Positions 58,726 through 64,000 of a stretch of DNA of 64,000 nt are shown piece after piece; within the stretch, counting starts at the first letter, position 1; every line of letters starts with the position of its first letter. The stretch is from positions 62,001 to 126,000 of the forward strand of contig MU626281.1 of the NCBI GenBank assembly GCA_025603075.1, written 5' to 3'. The stretch is from Neoconidiobolus thromboides FSU 785. Taxonomy: Eukaryota; Entomophthoromycota; Entomophthoromycetes; Entomophthorales; Neoconidiobolaceae. The notes under the pieces were generated by a model that was given only the letters and a program-made list of their open reading frames with translations, made no database searches and was not told the origin of the DNA. The translations under genes were made by a program, and so were the position numbers.

Positions 58726-59083
58726 GATCAGTAGGGAGTTTATTTATAAATAAATATAATTTTTGAATAAAAGTAATTTTTGTTTAATTGATATGAAATG
58801 TTTTTTACTTATTTTTCTATAATGCCAATATATTGAAGAAATTAATTTCCTAAATTAAATTAGTAAGATAAAAGATCAAAGCTTATGATTGGTTGTTATT
58901 AAACCAAATTTCACATTTGATTAATTTTTAATATTTGTTATTTTTTATTTTTTAAGAAAATAGTATAATACTTGTATATATTTTTATATCAACAATAGAA
59001 GATATTATTTCTTTAAACTTCAACTAGGACTCGCATAAGCCCACTTTTAAATTAAATACAAATAGTCAATTATCATATCGAAT
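58726..59083. promoter_or_regulatory. Intergenic region with CCAAT box
   Basis: An inverted CCAAT box, ATGATTGGT at 58885-58893, lies 191 bases upstream of the next start. Otherwise AT-rich. Confidence 0.45.
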
Positions 59084-59680
59084 ATGTTATTAACACGATT
59101 AACTACAAGTATTAAACCAACGAAACTAAAAAGTACATTCCATTTTAATAATAATTTATTAATCAAACGAACATTATTTGAAAAAATATCTCCACATCCA
59201 AAGAACTCATTGTTATTCTATAAAGATTTTATATTAATTATGGGCATCTTTGCTATCACTGGCTCCACTTCAGTTTATATTTCAAGACCTTTATTAAATA
59301 ATCTCTTTGGCTTAAAAGGTAAGGAACAATTTGATCTAGTTTTAGCAATAGATATAGATTCATTTTATAATACAATGTTTTTTTAAATATTACCACTACT
59401 AAATTAAAAAACAATTTCAATGAATTAGTAATTAATAGCATATAAAAAAAGAGTATTAAGTGAACTAAGCATTTATCTTTTTTATATAGGTTCCTTAAAA
59501 GAAGGCCCATGGAGTTATCGAATAAGTTCTGTATTATTAGGATTACCAACTTATTCATTATTATTATTTACGTTTTCTAATTTATTTGGTAAAAATGTTT
59601 ATTTTTATCCAATATTAAAAAGAATGTGGAGTCGATTTTTACCTAAAAAATGGAGTAATAAATTGACTATGCTAAAGTAG
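59084..59680 (+). CDS. Small membrane protein, probably mitochondrial
   Basis: Two exons (59084-59318, 59490-59680) encode 141 residues. The N-terminus is basic and Thr/Leu-rich without acidic residues for 30 positions (MLLTRLTTSIKPTKLKST), typical of a mitochondrial targeting sequence. One hydrophobic segment at about 45-65 and a second at about 90-110 predict two membrane passes. The second half has a conserved-looking pattern, EGPWSYR, LPTYSLLLF, FYPILKRMWSRFLPKKW, which I recall in uncharacterised fungal mitochondrial proteins (possibly a DUF6787-type domain; from memory, uncertain). No enzymatic motif was seen. The first exon reads through into a longer ORF, but the splice at 59318/59490 restores the pattern. 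Confidence 0.7.
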
Positions 59681-59715
59681 TTAAATAAATAAATAAACTA
59701 AAGTGATTTTTATAT

Positions 59716-59820
59716 ATATGGGGATGTATTATTTTATTTAAGAATTTTATTAACAACCTTTCCACTACAAATAGCACAAAAAATGAAAAAGTAATGAAAC
59801 CAAAGAAAACGTCCCCATAC
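59716..59820 (+). mobile_element. MITE copy, ATAT/ATAC flanks
   Basis: Body 59720-59816, the only copy in the gene-rich right third of the window. It lies between two convergent 3' ends. One base of the duplication has changed. Confidence 0.8.
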
Positions 59821-60031
59821 AATACATTGATGTTATATAATATTGAATTGTTATATTATATATAGTTTAATTCAATAAGATTGATTCTCAATATTAAAAA
59901 TAGATTATAATAATTTTTAGTAGAAAATAGTTTATTTTATTCGAAAGCATCAACAAGAATAAAAAATTAATAAGCTAAATAAAGATCACCTATTACATAA
60001 TCAAAAACATCTTTTAAACTTTAATATCAGT

Positions 60032-61116
60032 TTAAATTTGGCATTGGGCATCATTACAATGACGTACTAAAACTTCGTCTTTATGCTACAATAAATAAAT
60101 AACAATAATTAATTAATATAATAATAAAATAAATAATATCTACATCAATAATATTAGGATCCCCACCAGCAGCAAATATAACTTCTTTTAAACTTGGATA
60201 ATCACCATAGCCTTTTTGTTTAAATTCATATAATATCTCACCACCTTGATCAAGTAAATAAGTACCACCTAATTGACTATTTAAAAAACAAATGTTATGT
60301 TAATAATTGTATTATTTTGTTATATTAAGATAGTTAATTATTACAATCCATCACCAACCTAAACAAAAATAGATTATTAATAAATTATCAATAAATTATT
60401 AATAGATTATTAATAAAATACTAATTATACTTACCAACATATTACCAGTGATACCACGTTCTTTACAAGCTCTAGAAGCTCTTTCTATAAATAAAAGACA
60501 AATAAATAAATTGTATTTATTAATAATAGTAATATACTTACGTTCTTCATCGCCAAATAAAGTAACAATACCGGACCAATAATTATGACGATTAAAATTC
60601 AAATATTTATATAAAGTTCTTGGTTTGTCCATATATAATTCATAATCCCAAAATTTATTTTCAGTCCATTCCTATTATAAAATAGAATATTTTATTAATA
60701 TTATGTTTATACATTAACAATAATATTATTATTACTTTTAAACCTAATTCATCAAATCCAATACCAATAACACGAACGTTTAATTTTTCTATTAAAAATA
60801 AACAAATAAACAAAATTATTATAATAAAATAGAAATAAATTTACCAAACTCTTTTTTATAATTAGAAAGTACTTTAGCTTCTAAACTAAAATGAAAAAGC
60901 ATAAACATATTATATTATAAAAAGATATGATAGCATTAGATTCTTATTTTCTACTTACCGACATAAGGGACACCCAAATCTTCGAAATATTTTAAATAAT
61001 ACTTTTTGATGATCCCAAGCGGAATTTAATTTGACAATTTCTTCTGGTTTATCCCAGGGATTGACTTCAATATTTAAATTAATTTTTTGTCCGATTAAAC
61101 TCTTTTCGGTAGTCAT
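60032..61116 (-). CDS. PRXL2-like (AhpC/TSA) thioredoxin-fold redox protein, copy A
   Basis: Eight exons on the minus strand: 60959-61116, 60845-60885, 60736-60788, 60542-60671, 60435-60484, 60345-60358, 60144-60276, 60032-60085. They give 210 residues. The thioredoxin-fold landmarks are RRFGCPLCR with C49 and C52, VRVIGIGFDELG, GDGFQLGGTYLLD and FAAGGDP. This matches the peroxiredoxin-like PRXL2/AAED family, cytosolic redox proteins with a CxxC in place of the usual single peroxidatic cysteine; the reaction is not firmly known. The C-terminus adds a small Cys/His-containing tail (VRHCNDAQCQI). Exon 6 is only 14 nt and encodes the GDG motif. A tandem paralogue lies 1.1 kb upstream in the same orientation. 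Confidence 0.88.
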
Positions 61117-62195
61117 TGTTATATGTTTCTTCTGTTAATATAGAAATAGATAGAATCGATTTATTTAATACAAATAATCAATGTTTGGAGTTGAGTTTCA
61201 TATTTATACTTAATTTTTTAATTATTACTCCCTTACTCGCTTCGCATTTTTTTAAAATTTTGTTAGTCAATTAGCCTATTTTATCTAGTTATCCGCCTAG
61301 CATAATTTCATTTTTTGAATTATGGTTTTTTTTAATCGATGGACAAATTTAGTAATTTAATGGCCTTTAACATCGTAACTTGTGTTTAACACATTGCTGT
61401 TAAGTCATAGCAATCCGTTTTTGAAGTTGAGGTTAAAATGAACTTATAACATATTAATAATTTTCAACCAATTAAATTAAGTTCATCTCGTTTTATAAAT
61501 CAATTCAATTAGTTAAATTTGCTTTAGTGTGGCTAAAGTCCAAACTTAATATCTATAAATAAAATCGCCCGACAACAATATGTTAATATCGTAATTATTG
61601 AGATGAAATTGGAATTTGGATTTATTTCATTTTTAACAGTATTTATTCTTAGGGTAATTAGTCGATTTTTTTTAGTTTTATTAAATAATTTAGCCATACT
61701 TGAATTTTTTATAAAAAAATTAACCATGGTGCTACATATTAGTAATTATACTATTAAAATGATTGTGAAAGAATATTTAATAAAATAGGATAACGATGAC
61801 AATGTTATTAAGTTTTTTCATGTTTTATTTGAAAATAAAGAGATTATTATTCATAAAGTTTTTTTAAATTTTTGTTAAAGAATTAATTTTATGGGTTAAA
61901 TAAAATCCTAACAAATATAATTGCTTTTTTATTCTGATTGTTTTTTTGATCAAAATTTCTATTGTCTAGAACAAAACTTTATTAAGAATTTTCAGCATTT
62001 TCATTTTATAAATCAACTAATATATTTAAATCTAGAAAATAAGTCTTTGAAAAAGTTAATAATGAATAAAAAATACATCACTTAAAAATTGATACAAAAT
62101 AATAGAGTATAAAGTACAAATGATACAAAATAATGCAATAAATTACAAGATATAAATGACATAAAATAACGCAAAATTAAATGGCTTAGAAAAGA
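61117..62195. other. Intergenic region between the PRXL2-like paralogues
   Basis: 1.1 kb, AT-rich. A TACAAAATAATG / TAAAATAACG tandem-like stretch at about 62090-62175 lies near the 3' end of copy B. No gene is seen; the overlapping opposite ORFs at 61533-61788 are low in complexity. Confidence 0.5.
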
Positions 62196-63163
62196 CTATA
62201 GTTTATTATCATGATATACTGGGAAATGGGGAGAGATAGTATTCTAAAAGAAACATTAACAATAACCAGTAATCTCAAGTATAAAATCTTACCTCAATGA
62301 CATTAGAATTACCCCCAATCAATTCAATCATCTTCTTGATATCTGGATAATCACTGCCCGTTACCTGCTCAAATTTATAAATTAACTCTTGATTATCAAA
62401 TAATAGTGTGGCTCCTAATTGGCTATTAAAATATATTAAAAAACGTTCCATTTATACAATTGATGAATTAAAATTACAAGCCATCGCCTTTCTAAATAAA
62501 CATCAAACTATGTTAATACTTAATTATTAAAAAATAGTGTTTAATTACCGTATAATTTCCACCAACACCCATTTCTTTAGCCTGTTTTAAAGAGTTCACT
62601 ACACAGTTTTAAAAAAATCTATTAAAATAAAACAAAATAAAATAACTTACAAGTAGTTGGACTGGTAAAAGCAAATATAGCATTAAATAAAGTCACTCTC
62701 TTTAAATTAAAATATTCATATACTTTTTTTTCTTGATCTAAATACAATTCTCCATCCCAATAGTTACCTTGTTCGAATTCCTTATTTGGTTTAAATATTT
62801 AGATTATAATAAAGATTATTCAAAAGAAGAAAAACCTACTTTATACCCATTAATATCAAACCCAATGCCAATTAACTTTACATTGTATTTGTCTATAAAT
62901 AAAGATGATTAATATATCTAATTCTTATCACATTAATCAACTCCAATCGAACTATCATAATCAATTAAAATATCTTTTTCTCTCATTAACTTACCAAAAA
63001 TTGGTTTATAACTTGACAATGCTTTCGCTTCCATCCTACATAATGGACAACCAAATCGACGCATTAATTTCACTACCACTTTCCCATTTAATATTTCAGA
63101 TAAATGTATTTTCTTCATCCCATTTTTGGTTACTTGAGTTACTAATAATTGCTCAAGGCTCAT
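62196..63163 (-). CDS. PRXL2-like (AhpC/TSA) thioredoxin-fold redox protein, copy B
   Basis: Seven exons on the minus strand: 62995-63163, 62840-62892, 62651-62780, 62549-62598, 62478-62491, 62293-62422, 62196-62243. They give 197 residues. It shares with copy A the RRFGCPLCR motif (C39, C42), VKLIGIGFDINGYK, YWDGELY and GDGFQLGATLL, and most intron positions, including the 14-nt microexon for GDG. It lacks the intron that splits the codon after CPLC in copy A. The sequence has diverged strongly, which argues for an old tandem duplication with possible division of labour. The C-terminal exon differs (TISPHFPVYHDNKL in place of a Cys-containing tail). Function as for copy A, inferred. Confidence 0.87.
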
Positions 63164-63392
63164 CTTTATTTGATTTTTTTTAATTAGATGTTGCTTTAAT
63201 TTTATTAAAACTGATAATTGTCAATAATTTTACGATTATTAAACACACATTCTCCCTTTTTATTAAGTCATAATGTTGGAATTTCGTATCCCTTTCTTTT
63301 TGACCGTTTAGAAAATGTGGCTTTTTATTCATAAAAAAATTCATATGTAGACTGATTATAATTAAGTTATTTGTTTAAATTTCGGTAACATA

Positions 63393-63475
63393 GATCAGGT
63401 GGCCGAGTTGGTCTAAGGCGCCGTGTTAAGGCCGCGGTCTCTTCGGAGGCGTGGGTTCGAATCCCATCCTGATCA
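63393..63475 (+). tRNA. tRNA-Leu (anticodon AAG)
   Basis: The acceptor stem GATCAGG pairs with CCTGATC, with discriminator A at 63475. D arm, anticodon stem CCGTG/CGCGG with loop TTAAGGC (anticodon AAG), a long variable arm (TCTCTTCGGAGG) and T arm GTGGG-TTCGAAT-CCCAT are all present. The long variable arm and AAG anticodon identify leucine (A34 becomes inosine). There is no intron. A run of six T (63486-63491) follows as the Pol III terminator. Confidence 0.95.
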
Positions 63476-63485
63476 TATTATCAAC

Positions 63486-63491
63486 TTTTTT
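63486..63491 (+). terminator. Pol III T-run terminator of tRNA-Leu
   Basis: Six consecutive T, 11 bases after the tRNA 3' end. Confidence 0.75.
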
Positions 63492-64000
63492 CCAATTTTA
63501 TTGACTGGTAATGGAGATCTAATTGTGAATTCTACAACCAAAAATTGAAACTTCAAATAAAATTGGGTGTAGTGGCAATCGAGACCAATGAAAAGGCTTG
63601 ATTTGGGTTAAGTGGCTTAAGAAAGTTGCAATTATGCATGGTTACTACTATGCTTTTTAGACACATCGATTTATTGAATTTAGTCATCAGTTCTTTATTT
63701 CACACATCACAAACTATCAACTGTTTGATAGTTCAAACTGAATATAAAAATATTAAATTTGACTGAATTTATATAAAGTCAAACTAAACTATATTATTTC
63801 ATTTAAAGTTCATAAGGTAAAAGTAATTTTAAAACTCCACTTTAAAGTTAAATGAAAACTAGGATTTTTAAAGTTTAACATTATCTATCACTCTGTTTTA
63901 AGTTTACTTCAAAATTTTCAACCTCAGTTGCTTTTTTTATAATTAGAAATTTAATTTATATATTTTTATAACTGAGTTTTAGGGTTATTATAATAATGGG
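63492..64000. other. Gene-free AT-rich region at the window end
   Basis: No ORF of note, no repeat of the main families and no RNA gene was recognised in the last 500 bases. Confidence 0.5.

Noticed and set aside
1-64000. CRISPR arrays, operons, bacterial-type ribosome binding sites
   Set aside because: Gene structure is clearly eukaryotic and no spacer-repeat arrays are visible.

Overview
This is a stretch of nuclear DNA from a fungus. The evidence is a PacC/Rim101-type zinc-finger protein, a Bem2-type RasGEF/PH/RhoGAP protein, two subunits of the fungal VTC polyphosphate complex, two Con7-type C2H2 proteins and a muniscin with F-BAR plus mu-homology domains. Genes are intron-dense (up to 13 exons, introns mostly 45-140 nt with GT..AG ends). 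The DNA is strongly AT-rich, with large gene-poor blocks full of short transposon relics. This looks more like an early-diverging, repeat-rich fungus (a Glomeromycotina-like genome fits) than a yeast, but the phylum is inference.

Layout. 1-2.0 kb: two solo LTRs and one MITE. 2.0-11.3 kb: gene block with a Kelch/one-TM protein, a JMJD6-like JmjC oxygenase, a Syp1/FCHo-type endocytic adaptor and a convergent A20/AN1 zinc-finger gene. 11.3-25.9 kb: repeat-rich block with three solo LTRs, about ten MITEs (three nested in one LTR), one hypothetical gene and a Con7-like gene. 25.9-30 kb: divergent VTC4-like and VTC1-like genes. 32.3-32.9 kb: tail-anchored cytochrome b5. 33-46.7 kb: gene-poor, with a second Con7-like gene, many MITEs and two related decayed coding fragments. 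46.7-47.2 kb: short PacC-like gene. 48.3-54.8 kb: Bem2-like gene. 56-58.7 kb: divergent SmF and DPH1 genes. 59-63.5 kb: a small mitochondrial-type membrane protein, two tandem PRXL2-like thioredoxin-fold genes and a tRNA-Leu(AAG).

Genes that work together. VTC4-like and VTC1-like are neighbours in divergent orientation and would sit in the same vacuolar polyphosphate polymerase/translocase. The Syp1/FCHo and Bem2 proteins are both cell-cortex factors (endocytosis, Rho-type GTPase control) but are unlinked. The rest are housekeeping genes with no obvious joint pathway.

Two repeat families shape the non-coding space. One is a MITE of about 80-100 bp whose ends begin GGGG, with 4-bp A/T-rich target duplications, most often ATAT. 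The other is a solo LTR of about 464 bp (TGTGAAAT..ATTTCACA, internal TATAAAAG and AATAAA, 4-bp duplications). Both are confined to intergenic DNA. Exon boundaries below were read by eye from splice sites, reading frame and family resemblance; no search was run.
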